Source of the DNA: Nocardioides sambongensis
GTDB lineage: Bacteria > Actinomycetota > Actinomycetes > Propionibacteriales > Nocardioidaceae
Length of the DNA: 64,000 nucleotides
Direction of reading: 5' to 3'
NCBI RefSeq assembly: GCF_006494815.1
Contig: NZ_CP041091.1
Span: 2,494,501-2,558,500 of the forward strand
Shown: in pieces, positions 32,611-41,060 of the stretch
How positions within the stretch are numbered: the first letter of the stretch is position 1
Layout: every line of letters starts with the position of its first letter
Notes under the pieces: model-generated
The model's database searches: none
What the model was told of the DNA's origin: nothing
Seen by the model: the letters and a program-made list of their open reading frames with translations, nothing else
Translations under genes and position numbers: made by a program

Positions 32611-33210
32611 GTGGGTCCCGAGGTCTGGTACGTCAGCTACGGCTCGAACCTGTGCCGTGACCGGCTCGCCGCCTACCTGCTCGGGGGCCGTCCGCCGGGC
32701 GCCCGACGGTCCTACGTCGGCGCGCGGCGCAAGGCGATGCCGGTCGAGGACGCCGCGGTGGACCTGCCCGGACGGCTCTACTTCGCCGGGGCCTCCTCGG
32801 TGTGGGGCGGTGGCGTGGCCTTCTACGACCACGACACCCCCGGCCCCACCGCGGCCCGGGCCTACCGGATCACCGTGGAGCAGTTCGCCGACGTGGCGGC
32901 CCAGGAGATGTTCCGGGTCCCCGAGCCGGGCGACCCGATCGAGGAGGTGCTGCTCGCCGGCCTCGTCGACGGACTCGTGGACGGCCGCCACGAGGTCGGG
33001 CCCGGGCACTACGAGACCCTGATCGAGGTCGGCCGGCGCGACGGCCTGCCGATGCTGACCTTCACCGCGCCGCACGGCTACGACGCCGTCGCGCACACGC
33101 CACCGGCGCCGGCGTACCGGGCGATGCTGGCGCAGGGACTGCGGGAGTCGCGGCAGTGGAGCGAGCAGCGGATCGCGTCGTACCTCGACGAACGCCAGCC
33201 GGCCCACTGA
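32611..33210 (+). CDS. Gamma-glutamylcyclotransferase-like fold protein
   Basis: A 199-residue protein opening with WYVSYGSNLCRDRL, the substrate-loop motif (YGSN) of the gamma-glutamylcyclotransferase/AIG2 fold. A long middle part (GASSVWGGGVAFYDHD, AYRITVEQFADVAAQEM) follows. Close relatives are often labelled histone deacetylase by transfer error, which this sequence does not support. The GTG at 32611 has GGGGAGG directly before it. Convergent with the following SDR gene, whose stop codon is immediately adjacent. Substrate unknown. Confidence 0.72.
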   Translation: MGPEVWYVSYGSNLCRDRLAAYLLGGRPPGARRSYVGARRKAMPVEDAAVDLPGRLYFAGASSVWGGGVAFYDHDTPGPTAARAYRITVEQFADVAAQEMFRVPEPGDPIEEVLLAGLVDGLVDGRHEVGPGHYETLIEVGRRDGLPMLTFTAPHGYDAVAHTPPAPAYRAMLAQGLRESRQWSEQRIASYLDERQPAH

Positions 33211-34209
33211 TCAATGCGGCAGTGGCATCCCGGTCGCCCCGACCACGTAGTCGACCAGCCGCCGCACCTCGCGCTCGTCCGGGCCGCCCCGGCCCGACCA
33301 GGTCACCGGGCGCAGCGCACGGTCGTGCCAGAAGTGCCCGGGCCCGCTCTCGGGCCGGGTGGCGATCAGCCAGACGGCGGTGTCGACGCCGTCGGCGGCG
33401 CTGCGCAGCAGCGGGCGGGTGAGCCGCTCGAACCGCGGGAGGTTCTGCTGCACCCCGGGGGTGCCGGCCCACCCGGGGTGCATGCTCTCCACCCGGATGC
33501 CGTCGTCGGCGACCGCGCCCGCCCACTGCTGGGCCATCACCACCTGCATCCGCTTCGTGCGAGCGTAGGCCTGCACGCCGTCATAGCTGCCGTTGCGGTA
33601 CTCGATGTCGTCGGCGTCATCGGCGTGCAGCCGGGCGCCGTACATCCCGCCGGAGCTCATCCACACCACGCTGGCGCCGCCCTCGGCCCCGGCGGCGCGG
33701 AGACGGTCCAGCAGCAGCCCGGTCATCAGGTGCGGACCGAGCACGTGGACCGCGAGGGTGAGCTCGTGGTCCTGGGCGGTGGTGACCCGCTCGTCGCCGG
33801 TCATCGTGCCGGCGTTGTGCAGCACGCCGTGCAGCGCCGGCACCCGTCCGGCGAAGTCGGCCGCCCAGCGTCGTACGTCGTCGAGGTCGCCGACGTCGCA
33901 GATCTCGCCGACGACCTTGGCACCGGGCGAGGCGGCGACCGCCTCCCCCACCGTGCGGTCGACCTTGGCCGGGTCCCGGCCCAGCACGAAGACCTGGGCG
34001 CCCAGCTCCAGCAGGCCGTGGACGGCCGCGGTGCCGAGCCCGGACGTGGCGCCGGTGACCAGGATCCGCTTTCCGGCCAGCGCCATCGGCGGTGGGTCGG
34101 CCGGCCACCAGCGCGACCGCACCGCACTCCCGATGCGGGTGTATCCGAGCACCACGCTGCGATCCAGCGCTCCATCGACAGCCCGAGCGAACCGGCCGGC
34201 CTCTCCCAT
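33211..34209 (-). CDS. Short-chain dehydrogenase/reductase
   Basis: A 332-residue SDR. Cofactor motif TGATSGLG (about residues 52-59), NNAG-like HNAGTM, and active site YARTK with the upstream Ser in VVWMSSGG. The N-terminal extension with GYTRIGSAVRSRWWPAD resembles DHRS12-type SDRs. The ATG at 34209 lies six bases after a TAGCCT -10 box, so it is leaderless. NAD(P)-dependent oxidation or reduction of an unidentified, probably lipophilic, substrate. Confidence 0.87.
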   Translation of the reverse strand: MGEAGRFARAVDGALDRSVVLGYTRIGSAVRSRWWPADPPPMALAGKRILVTGATSGLGTAAVHGLLELGAQVFVLGRDPAKVDRTVGEAVAASPGAKVVGEICDVGDLDDVRRWAADFAGRVPALHGVLHNAGTMTGDERVTTAQDHELTLAVHVLGPHLMTGLLLDRLRAAGAEGGASVVWMSSGGMYGARLHADDADDIEYRNGSYDGVQAYARTKRMQVVMAQQWAGAVADDGIRVESMHPGWAGTPGVQQNLPRFERLTRPLLRSAADGVDTAVWLIATRPESGPGHFWHDRALRPVTWSGRGGPDEREVRRLVDYVVGATGMPLPH

Positions 34210-34232
34210 GGCCTCAGGCTAGCCCTGCGCTC

Positions 34233-34598
34233 CTACGTCGGCTGGTGATTCGCCAGCTGGAAGCTCATCAGCCGGGTGCAGAGGTGCTCAGGCAGCTCGG
34301 CGTCGTAGGGCAGCTTGATGAAGCCCTCCCCCGCCTCGTAGCCCGCGGCGAGCACCTCGTCGCGCAGCGGCGCGAACTCCTCGGGCGTGGTACGCAGCGA
34401 GCAGTGCGCCTTGAAGGACTGCATCATCCACAGCCGTACGCCGTCCTTGGCGTAGGCGGGGTTGTTCCAGGCCAGCTTCTCCTCGATGCCGGGATCCGCG
34501 GCCAGGCTCAGCTCGCGCAGCCGCTCCATGTGCGGCCGGGCGACCTCGGCGAGGCGGTCGTAGTAGTCGTCGACGTCGACGCGCTTGGGCATGGGCAT
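34233..34598 (-). CDS. DUF1801 (YdhG-like) protein
   Basis: A 121-residue soluble protein with the DUF1801/YdhG pattern (DDYYDRLAEVARPHMERLREL, then KLAWNNPAYAKDG and LPYDAELPEHLCTRLM). Members resemble frataxin-like iron chaperones, but the role of this one is not known. The ATG at 34598 lies six bases after TAGGCT (34605-34610), a leaderless start. Confidence 0.75.
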   Translation of the reverse strand: MPMPKRVDVDDYYDRLAEVARPHMERLRELSLAADPGIEEKLAWNNPAYAKDGVRLWMMQSFKAHCSLRTTPEEFAPLRDEVLAAGYEAGEGFIKLPYDAELPEHLCTRLMSFQLANHQPT

Positions 34599-34624
34599 GC
34601 CCCGAGCCTAGAGAAGCCGCGCTC

Positions 34625-35299
34625 CTAGCGGCGGACGTGCGGTGAGATCAGGGCCGTGCGCACCGAGATCCCGATCTCCCGGTTCCGCAGGGTGGCGATC
34701 CGCCGGCCCGGCTGGACGGCGTCCTTGACCGGTCCGAGCGCGTCGCCGAGGCGGGCCGCCGCAGCGTCGATGTCGGCGACGACGTGGGTCACGCCCCACA
34801 GCCGCGACGGCTCGTCGGAGGTCCCACCGGGCGGGCCGACCACCTCGAGGATCACCTCACTCAACCGGTAGAACACCTGCCGGACCGGCTCCCCACTGAG
34901 CATGCCGTCACGTTCGCGCCGCGCCTCGAGTCCGATCGTGCGCAGCGCCGCCGCGGTGCGGGCGAGGTCGGGGGTGGTCAGCACCAGGTGGTCGATGTGG
35001 GTGACGCCGTTGGGGTGGGTGGCCGGTGTCGCGGGCGCCGCCGCCGACGTACCGGTCGCGATGCCGTCGAGCACGCCATCGAGCACGCCATCGAGCAGGC
35101 CATCGAGCTCGCGACCCAGTACGCCGTCGGGCGTGCCGCGCAGCGACCAGCCGACGATCCCGCGGCCGGCGTCGGGACCGACCAGACGGATCCGCACCGT
35201 GCCGACCCGGCACACGCCGTCGTCGTCGACGGCGAACCCGGCGCCCCGCCACGCCTCCGGGTTGTCGGCGACCTGCAACTCGTCGATGGTGATGCCCAC
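34625..35299 (-). CDS. Glyoxalase-fold (VOC) protein with internal 12-bp repeat
   Basis: A 224-residue protein with VOC features in the C-terminal half (THIDHLVLTTPDLARTAAALR, RVFYRLSEVILEVVGPP-type strands, LWGVTHVVADIDAAAARLG). The N-terminal half looks like a degenerate second VOC module. The linker between them repeats LDGV/LDGL four times, encoded by a 12-bp tandem repeat (35066-35113). The GTG at 35299 stands six bases after TACAGT (leaderless). Substrate unknown. Confidence 0.75.
   Translation of the reverse strand: MGITIDELQVADNPEAWRGAGFAVDDDGVCRVGTVRIRLVGPDAGRGIVGWSLRGTPDGVLGRELDGLLDGVLDGVLDGIATGTSAAAPATPATHPNGVTHIDHLVLTTPDLARTAAALRTIGLEARRERDGMLSGEPVRQVFYRLSEVILEVVGPPGGTSDEPSRLWGVTHVVADIDAAAARLGDALGPVKDAVQPGRRIATLRNREIGISVRTALISPHVRR
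35066..35113. repeat. 12-bp tandem repeat inside the VOC gene, four copies
   Basis: Four consecutive units of the form (G/A)TCGAGCACGCC, with the last two diverging (GCAGGCC, GCTCGCG). They keep frame and encode a Leu-Asp-Gly linker. Copy number may vary between strains by slippage. Confidence 0.8.
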
Positions 35300-35345
35300 C
35301 CGGGCACTGTAGAGAGTGCCGGTGGAACGCCGACCGGGGCCTCCG

Positions 35346-36671
35346 TCAGGACCCGGTGGGTGTTGTCTCGGTGCGTGGTTCCTTGATGAGCAGCGCGCAG
35401 ACTGCTCCGGCTACGAGCACCACCGGCATGATCCATAGGGCTGAGCGATAGTCGGCGAGATCTGGTGACGCGGGCAGCAGCTTGCCGGGGACCGCCTCGA
35501 GCACGCCTCCGATGATGAAGCAGATGCCGTTCACGATGGCTGAGGCCGAACCGATCATCGCGGGGGTCACGGACTCGCCGGCGATCGTGAAGCCCAGCAT
35601 GTGGGTGCCGGCGAAGAGCCCGACGGCGAGCATCACCACCGCACTGGCTCCGACGCCGTTGGCTGGGCCGTAGATGAACAGCGCCACCGCCACCGCCTGC
35701 AGGAGGATGCCCACTACGGCGGGCCACTTGCGGCTGTGCCAGCGATCCGAGACCACGTTGACCAGGGGTGCCCCGAAGGCGAGCCCGAGCCAGGCCAGGG
35801 CGGAGAGGGTGGCGGCGAAGCCCGCGGTGGCGCCGCGCGCCTCCTGGACCCGCGGACCCCACAGGACACCGACCGCGAGCATGGTTCCGAACGAGGCGCC
35901 GGCGAAGAGTGCGGACAGGACGACCTGGCGGTTGCCGAAGCACGCGCCGAGGTCGTGGAAGATCTCGACGAACACGTTCTTGCCCTCGTGGGCAGCCTTG
36001 ACAGCCGCCGCCTCCTCCGGCGTCGCGACAGGGTTTCGCACGACCAGCACGAAGGCGATCGTGAGCAGCACGCCGAACGCACCGAACCCGGCCAGCAACT
36101 GCTCCCAGGACATGTGCTTCAACATGGCCGAGATCGCCGGTTGACTGACTGCGGAGCCGAGCGAGGCGAACATCTGCACGAGCCCGAACATCAACCCGTA
36201 CTTGGCCCCGTCGAACCACTTGCCGCCGATGTAGCCGGCGCCGACGAAGCCGAACGAGGACCCGACCGCCAGGACGATCTGTGCCAGCACCAGCGTCGTG
36301 AAGCTGGTGGTGCCGGCGTAGAGGAACGCGCCGGCCGTGACCAGAGCGACGGCGATCGCCATCAGTGGGCGGGTGCCATACCGGTCGAGGAGGGATCCGG
36401 AGAAGAACTGCACCAAGGCGAACGCCCAGGTGTAGATGCTCGCGGCCAGGCTGACCTGGGTGAGGGTCAGGTTCGCGTCGTGCTGGATGTCGGGCGACAC
36501 GATGCCGTAGCCGGTCTGGATGGCGAAGAGCCAGACGACGAAGATCGTCGCCAGGAGCCAGATCGTCCATGCCTCCGGACCGCCGAGGTGCGAGCGCTCC
36601 TTCTCCCCGCCGCTCCTGCGGTGGAACATCCCAGTGGTGGCGTGGTGGTATGCCGCGTGTCCGCTGGACAT
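35346..36671 (-). CDS. MFS transporter paired with guanine deaminase
   Basis: A 441-residue major-facilitator transporter with about twelve helices. The motif-A loop DRYGTRPLM follows helix 2, and a long cytoplasmic loop (VATPEEAAAVKAAHEGKN) separates the two halves. Overall pattern is closest to the oxalate/formate antiporter-like group, but substrate cannot be read. ATG at 36671 overlaps the guanine deaminase stop by one base (TGATG), so uptake of a purine or export of a product is inferred. Codon use is less extreme than in the cyd or xdh genes. Confidence 0.85.
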   Translation of the reverse strand: MSSGHAAYHHATTGMFHRRSGGEKERSHLGGPEAWTIWLLATIFVVWLFAIQTGYGIVSPDIQHDANLTLTQVSLAASIYTWAFALVQFFSGSLLDRYGTRPLMAIAVALVTAGAFLYAGTTSFTTLVLAQIVLAVGSSFGFVGAGYIGGKWFDGAKYGLMFGLVQMFASLGSAVSQPAISAMLKHMSWEQLLAGFGAFGVLLTIAFVLVVRNPVATPEEAAAVKAAHEGKNVFVEIFHDLGACFGNRQVVLSALFAGASFGTMLAVGVLWGPRVQEARGATAGFAATLSALAWLGLAFGAPLVNVVSDRWHSRKWPAVVGILLQAVAVALFIYGPANGVGASAVVMLAVGLFAGTHMLGFTIAGESVTPAMIGSASAIVNGICFIIGGVLEAVPGKLLPASPDLADYRSALWIMPVVLVAGAVCALLIKEPRTETTPTGS

Positions 36672-37999
36672 CACATGGCTCCGTTCTGTGCGGATGGCCG
36701 CAGGTATGCCGGCTTGCCGGCGACGTAGGTAGCTGCGACCGCGCGGTCGTCGGCCATGATGGAGAGGACGAACATCAGTTCCTCGGTGCTCTCGGCGCGT
36801 TCACTTCGGTACGCCAGCAGCGGGGTCGCCTTCGGGTCGAGGACCACGAAGTCGGCCTCCTTGCCCACCTCGAGCGACCCGATCTTGTCGGCGAGGTCGA
36901 GAGCCTCGGCACCGCCGAGGGTGGCGAGGTAGAACGTCTTGATCGAGTTCATCGGATACACGTTGAGCTCGGCGACCTTGTACGCCTCGTTCATCGTCTG
37001 AAGGATCGAGAAACTGGTGCCGGCACCGATGTCGGTGCCCAGCCCCACGTGCATCGGTCGCTTCGGATCCTTGGCGTCGTGGATGTGGAACAGTCCGCTC
37101 CCGAGGAACAGGTTCGACGTCGGACAGTGGGAGACCGCGGAACCGGTCTCGTGGACACGGCCGCGCTCCCTTGCGGTGAGGTGCACGCCGTGGGCCAGGA
37201 CCGAGCGCCGGCCGAGCAGGCCGAAGTGGTCATAGACGTCCAGGTAGCCGGCACGCTCGGGGAACAGCGACTTGACCCAGGCGATCTCGCCGGTGTTCTC
37301 CGAGACGTGGGTGTGCACGAAGGTCCCCGGGCTCTCCTTCCACAGCACTCCCGCGGCTTCGAGCTGTTCAGGAGTGCTGGTCGGTGCGAATCGAGGAGTG
37401 ATGGCGTACTGGTTGCGACCGCGGTCGTGCCACTTCGCGATCAACGCCTTGGAGTCCTCGTACGACGAGGTGGCGGTGTCGAGCAGGGCGTCGGGAGCGT
37501 TGCGATCCATCATCACCTTGCCGCCGACCATGCGGGTGCCGCGTCGCTCTGACTCCTCGAAGAAGGCGTCGACGGACGAGGGATACATCGCACAGAAGGT
37601 GACCGCGGTCGTGGTGCCGTTCGCCAACAGCTGGTCGAAGTAGATCTTGGCGACCGCATCGGCGTGCGCCTTGTCGGCGAACCGCTGCTCTTCGATGAAC
37701 GTGTAGTGGTTCAGCCAGTCGATCAGCTGCGAACCGAACGCGCCGATGATGCCGGTCTGGACGTAGTGGATGTGAGTGTCGATGAAACCCGCGCAGATCA
37801 ACGCGTCCGGGTGGTGCGTGACCTCGACCCCGTCCGGGAGTTGGCCCTTGACCTCGTCGTATGGCCCGAAGGCAGTGATCACTCCGCCTTCGCTGATGAT
37901 CAGCGCATCCTCGACATCGACGAATGCATCGTCATCGAAGAACGGGTCACCCCGATAGCTGATCGCATGCCCGCGCACCGCACTCATTTCGCCAGCCAT
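36671..37999 (-). CDS. guaD: Guanine deaminase, amidohydrolase fold
   Basis: Converts guanine to xanthine plus ammonia. The 442-residue protein follows E. coli GuaD along its whole length: FIDTHIHYVQTG (metal HxH), GGKVMMDRNAPDALLDTA, YAITPRFAPTSTPEQL, VHTHVSENTGEIAWVKSLFP, CPTSNLFLGSGLF and the metal Asp in GLGTDIGAGTSF. ATG at 37999 follows AAAGGGTCACG. It is unrelated in fold to the other guanine deaminase at 21977, so the window encodes the same reaction twice. Confidence 0.95.
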   Translation of the reverse strand: MAGEMSAVRGHAISYRGDPFFDDDAFVDVEDALIISEGGVITAFGPYDEVKGQLPDGVEVTHHPDALICAGFIDTHIHYVQTGIIGAFGSQLIDWLNHYTFIEEQRFADKAHADAVAKIYFDQLLANGTTTAVTFCAMYPSSVDAFFEESERRGTRMVGGKVMMDRNAPDALLDTATSSYEDSKALIAKWHDRGRNQYAITPRFAPTSTPEQLEAAGVLWKESPGTFVHTHVSENTGEIAWVKSLFPERAGYLDVYDHFGLLGRRSVLAHGVHLTARERGRVHETGSAVSHCPTSNLFLGSGLFHIHDAKDPKRPMHVGLGTDIGAGTSFSILQTMNEAYKVAELNVYPMNSIKTFYLATLGGAEALDLADKIGSLEVGKEADFVVLDPKATPLLAYRSERAESTEELMFVLSIMADDRAVAATYVAGKPAYLRPSAQNGAM

Positions 38000-38068
38000 C
38001 GTGACCCTTTCGTTATGTCGACGCGAGCACGCTAGCGGACAAACCGCCCCTACCCGCCCGACTCGCCA

Positions 38069-38756
38069 TCAGCTGAGCAGACCGCCGATTCCCTGGCCGA
38101 GGCTCGAGAGCGCGAGGACGCCGAGCAGGACGGTCATGATCGCGCTGTTGTGGTCCTGCATGAAGGTCTTGAGCGCGTTGAGCGGGGCTGCCATCGCCTG
38201 CCCGCCCACGAGGAACGCGATCACGGGACCGGCGACGAGTGCGCTGGCGATGACGACGAAGACGACGACACAGGTGATCGTCTGGGCCGAGCCCAGCTCG
38301 TTGGAGGCGATGGCCACCGCACCGGAGACCGCGAGCGCTAGGTTCTTCGGGTTGAGCCCGGACAGGGCCGCACCCAGGCCCAACGCGACGAGGGGTGAGA
38401 CCTTGTCCAGGGTCGCCATCCACTTCGGGGCTCGACCGGTTGGCCCGGTCGTGGCCGCTTGCGCCAGGTGTTGATCGCCAGCACCAGGAAGAGGGCGCCG
38501 AGGACGAGCTTGATCCAGTACGCCACGTCGGAGCCACTGGTCGTGTCGACGCCGTCAGGTCCGGCGATCGCGAGCACGACCAGCAGGACCGCGAGGATGC
38601 CGAGGATCCACCCTGCAGCGAATGCGGGCGCGGTCCGGCGGGCCCGTTGCGACAGCAGCATGAGCACGGTGGCGATGATCGGGATCGGGCTGATCGCCAC
38701 CCCGAAGGCGGCCGGCAGCACGTCGCCGAGTGCAGCCGAGAGGTCGGAGGTCATGC
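38069..38756 (-). CDS. GAP/Sap-family membrane protein, one apparent frameshift
   Basis: A membrane protein of about 229 residues with six hydrophobic segments, like the GAP (sulfolipid-1-addressing) family implicated in lipid or glycolipid export in mycobacteria. N-terminal half MTSDLSAALGDVLPAAFG and PIPIIATVLMLLSQRAR. C-terminal half has GLGAALSGLNPKNLALAVSG. The two halves are in different frames; one extra G in the run at 38427-38430 joins NTWRKRPRPGQPVEP to KWMATLDKVSP. It lies 69 bases upstream of guaD on the same strand. Function unknown. Confidence 0.75.
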
Positions 38757-39171
38757 CGTCGGCGTCGGCGCCAAGGGGCAGCGCGCTCGGGTCGACGAAC
38801 TGGGACGCGGCAGTGGGCTGCGGGGGGCGGCGAGGGGGTCGTAGGGGTGCAGCGGGTCGGCTGCTGGGGTGCGTAGAACATGGGGCGTCGCTCCCTCCGC
38901 CGACCGCCGAGCGCGGGCCGGGCGGTCGAACGCTATCGCCTGGAAACGTGCGGCGGTAGAGGTGGGCGTCACAGCCGCGAGTGATGTACCAGCGACTCCT
39001 CACATGGGTGGCAGTGGCGGTTCGGCGCGGGGAGCACCTCCACGGCCCGGGAACCCCCGCATGGCCGGATCGATGACGGAGATCGCGGCCGCCTGGGAGG
39101 ACGGAGCGGTACGTTGTGCAGGTGACCGTGCCCGCTTGCACCCGTAGCAGTCAGGCCGGCTGCGGCCGGGC
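38757..39171. other. Intergenic region without a recognisable gene
   Basis: About 415 bases between the divergent GAP-family gene and the LPxTG protein. Open frames here have unlikely composition (Arg/Pro-rich). A Pro-rich N-terminal extension of the GAP protein beginning near 38881 (MFYAPQQPTR) is conceivable, but it would need further frame correction. No clear promoter box or hairpin was recognised. Confidence 0.4.
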
Positions 39172-40923
39172 GTGGGTGCGATGCCTACCCTGACGATCGC
39201 CGCCGGCACCGGGCTGGCTGCGGCCGGCCTGGTCCTTGCCGTCTACGGGTCGGGCGTCGGACAAGGTGCGTCTGAACAGAGGATCGTCACCGGCATCAAC
39301 CCGGTCACGCAGCCTGTGCGCCTGGGCGGGGACCTGCACCCCGCGAACGTCGGGTTCCTCGTGTTCTCCGAGGGCGACGTCGTGCTCGGGGCGAACGAGA
39401 CCGAAGGAAGCATCGCCACGGGCGGCAACCTGGTCATCCGTGCCACCAACTATCAGGTCGCCGCCGGTTCGCCGCCACCGCCGACGTTCAAAGGCGATGG
39501 CGACACGGGCTACACCTACCTGTTCGCCCGCGGCGGCGTCACCTGGGAGAACCCGGGCTCGCTGGTCCGGGTCGAGAACCAGGGGTTCACCAAGATCGGC
39601 GACACCTCCACGTACGACGCGTTCAACCGTGACTCGAACAACGCCACCCAGCCATACCGCATCGTGAAGAAGGGAGCACCCTACGAGAATCAGCCGCTGA
39701 TCGAGGGCCGCTCCCGCGCCCAGACCCCGGAGTCCATCGGCGCCCCGGTGGACCGAAGCGTCCTGGACTTCGGAGTCGCGTTCGCCGCCTACCGACAGAC
39801 CTCGAACGGGCTCGGCCAGTGCGAGAACACCGTCACCCTGCGCAACGCGAACGGCGACGACCTGGCCCGGCCCGTGACCGGCGGGCAGTCCTACATCACT
39901 CTCGAGTCGGGCCGGACGAACGTCTTGAACCTAGCCGCTGCTGAGTTGGCCGGGTTGGCTGAGATCACCTTCCGGACCAAGCCCACGTCCTCCACGCCCT
40001 TGGTCGTGAATGTCTCTGGCGCCAGTTTCGTCGGACGGATCCCGAACATGGCCGGCGTCGGTGGTAGCGACGCGCCGTACATCCTGTGGAACTTCCCGGA
40101 CGCAACGACCGTGCGCATCACCAGCGGCGCGACGCTGGAAGGCACCCTCTTCGCCCCCAACGCCGCCGTGGCGTGGGAGGCGGACCAGAACATCGAAGGC
40201 AATGTCATCGCAGCCAGCTTCACCCACGTCGGCGGTGGAGGCTCGGAGGTCCACGGGTTCCCGTTCGACACCGAGGTCAGCTGTGCGCCCCCAGTCGACA
40301 CCTCACCGATCGACGAACCATCACCGACTGATCCGGCGACGACCGACGAACCGACGCCGGACACCACCAGCCCCACCGACGAACCCACGCCGGACACCAC
40401 CAGCCCCACCGACGAACCGACGCCGGACACCACCAGCCCCACCGACCAGCCCACGCCGGACACCACCAGCCCCACCGACCAGCCCACGCCGGACACCACC
40501 AGCCCCACCGACCAGCCCACGCCGGACACCACCAGCCCCACCGACCAGCCCACGCCGGACACCACCAGCCCCACCGACCAGCCCACGCCGGACACCACCA
40601 GCCCCACCGACCAGCCCACGCCGGACACCACCAGCCCCACCGGGGAGACCTCCCCGACCGGGACGACGACCGCGACGGCGCCGGCCCCCACGGTCGCAAC
40701 CTCCTCGACCGCGGCCGGCGGGACGGCGGCGTCCGTCGGTCCCGGCGCCGAACCGACCGGGGTGGCCGCAGGGGCTCCTTCGTCGGGTCTGCCGAACACC
40801 GGCGGGACTCATGTGCGGACCCTCCTCGCTGGGGTCGCCCTGCTGTTGGCCGGGGCCGGAGCCCTCGGTTGGGAGTGGTGGTCGCGGCGCCGCGGCGCCA
40901 CGAAGCCCCCCGCCGACAGCTGA
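39172..40923 (+). CDS. LPxTG cell-wall protein with choice-of-anchor A domain and Pro/Thr stalk
   Basis: A 583-residue secreted surface protein. A signal-like hydrophobic N-terminus is followed by a choice-of-anchor A domain (VGFLVFSEGDVVLG, TEGSIATGGNLVIRATNY). Nine 11-residue repeats (EPTPDTTSPTD or QPTPDTTSPTD) come next, then a Ser/Thr/Ala linker, the sortase motif LPNTGG, a membrane helix and a basic tail (RRRGATK). Sortase would cross-link it to peptidoglycan with the stalk holding the domain away from the wall. A stop just upstream limits the start to GTG 39172 or ATG 39181. Role, such as adhesion, is inferred. Confidence 0.85.
   Translation: MGAMPTLTIAAGTGLAAAGLVLAVYGSGVGQGASEQRIVTGINPVTQPVRLGGDLHPANVGFLVFSEGDVVLGANETEGSIATGGNLVIRATNYQVAAGSPPPPTFKGDGDTGYTYLFARGGVTWENPGSLVRVENQGFTKIGDTSTYDAFNRDSNNATQPYRIVKKGAPYENQPLIEGRSRAQTPESIGAPVDRSVLDFGVAFAAYRQTSNGLGQCENTVTLRNANGDDLARPVTGGQSYITLESGRTNVLNLAAAELAGLAEITFRTKPTSSTPLVVNVSGASFVGRIPNMAGVGGSDAPYILWNFPDATTVRITSGATLEGTLFAPNAAVAWEADQNIEGNVIAASFTHVGGGGSEVHGFPFDTEVSCAPPVDTSPIDEPSPTDPATTDEPTPDTTSPTDEPTPDTTSPTDEPTPDTTSPTDQPTPDTTSPTDQPTPDTTSPTDQPTPDTTSPTDQPTPDTTSPTDQPTPDTTSPTDQPTPDTTSPTGETSPTGTTTATAPAPTVATSSTAAGGTAASVGPGAEPTGVAAGAPSSGLPNTGGTHVRTLLAGVALLLAGAGALGWEWWSRRRGATKPPADS
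40348..40641 (+). repeat. 33-bp coding tandem repeat, nine copies
   Basis: Nine nearly identical 33-bp units encode the stalk of the LPxTG protein. The first three have GAA-CC(G/C) (Glu-Pro) at the unit start and the last six CAG-CCC (Gln-Pro), so the later units spread by recent duplication. Strain-to-strain length variation is expected. Confidence 0.93.
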
Positions 40924-41060
40924 GACCAGCCCGTCGGCTCGGCGCGGACACCTCGGCCGGAGACGGTCGCGCTTGACTCACCGTTTTCCTAGAGATCGGG
41001 GGGCCGCACCCCACTACACTCCGAAGCGACCATCGGCTCGACTCGAGGAGTGACCAGACA

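Noticed and set aside
32611..33210. Histone deacetylase label often given to such proteins
   Set aside because: The YGSN motif and size fit the gamma-glutamylcyclotransferase fold; no deacetylase zinc motif is present.
40348..40641. Regular repeats that might suggest a CRISPR array
   Set aside because: Units are directly tandem with no spacers, length 33 is a multiple of three, and they encode an in-frame Pro/Thr stalk.
39891..40799. Minus-strand Val/Gly repeat protein opposite the stalk repeats
   Set aside because: It is the mirror of the plus-strand coding repeat and has no start context or family resemblance.
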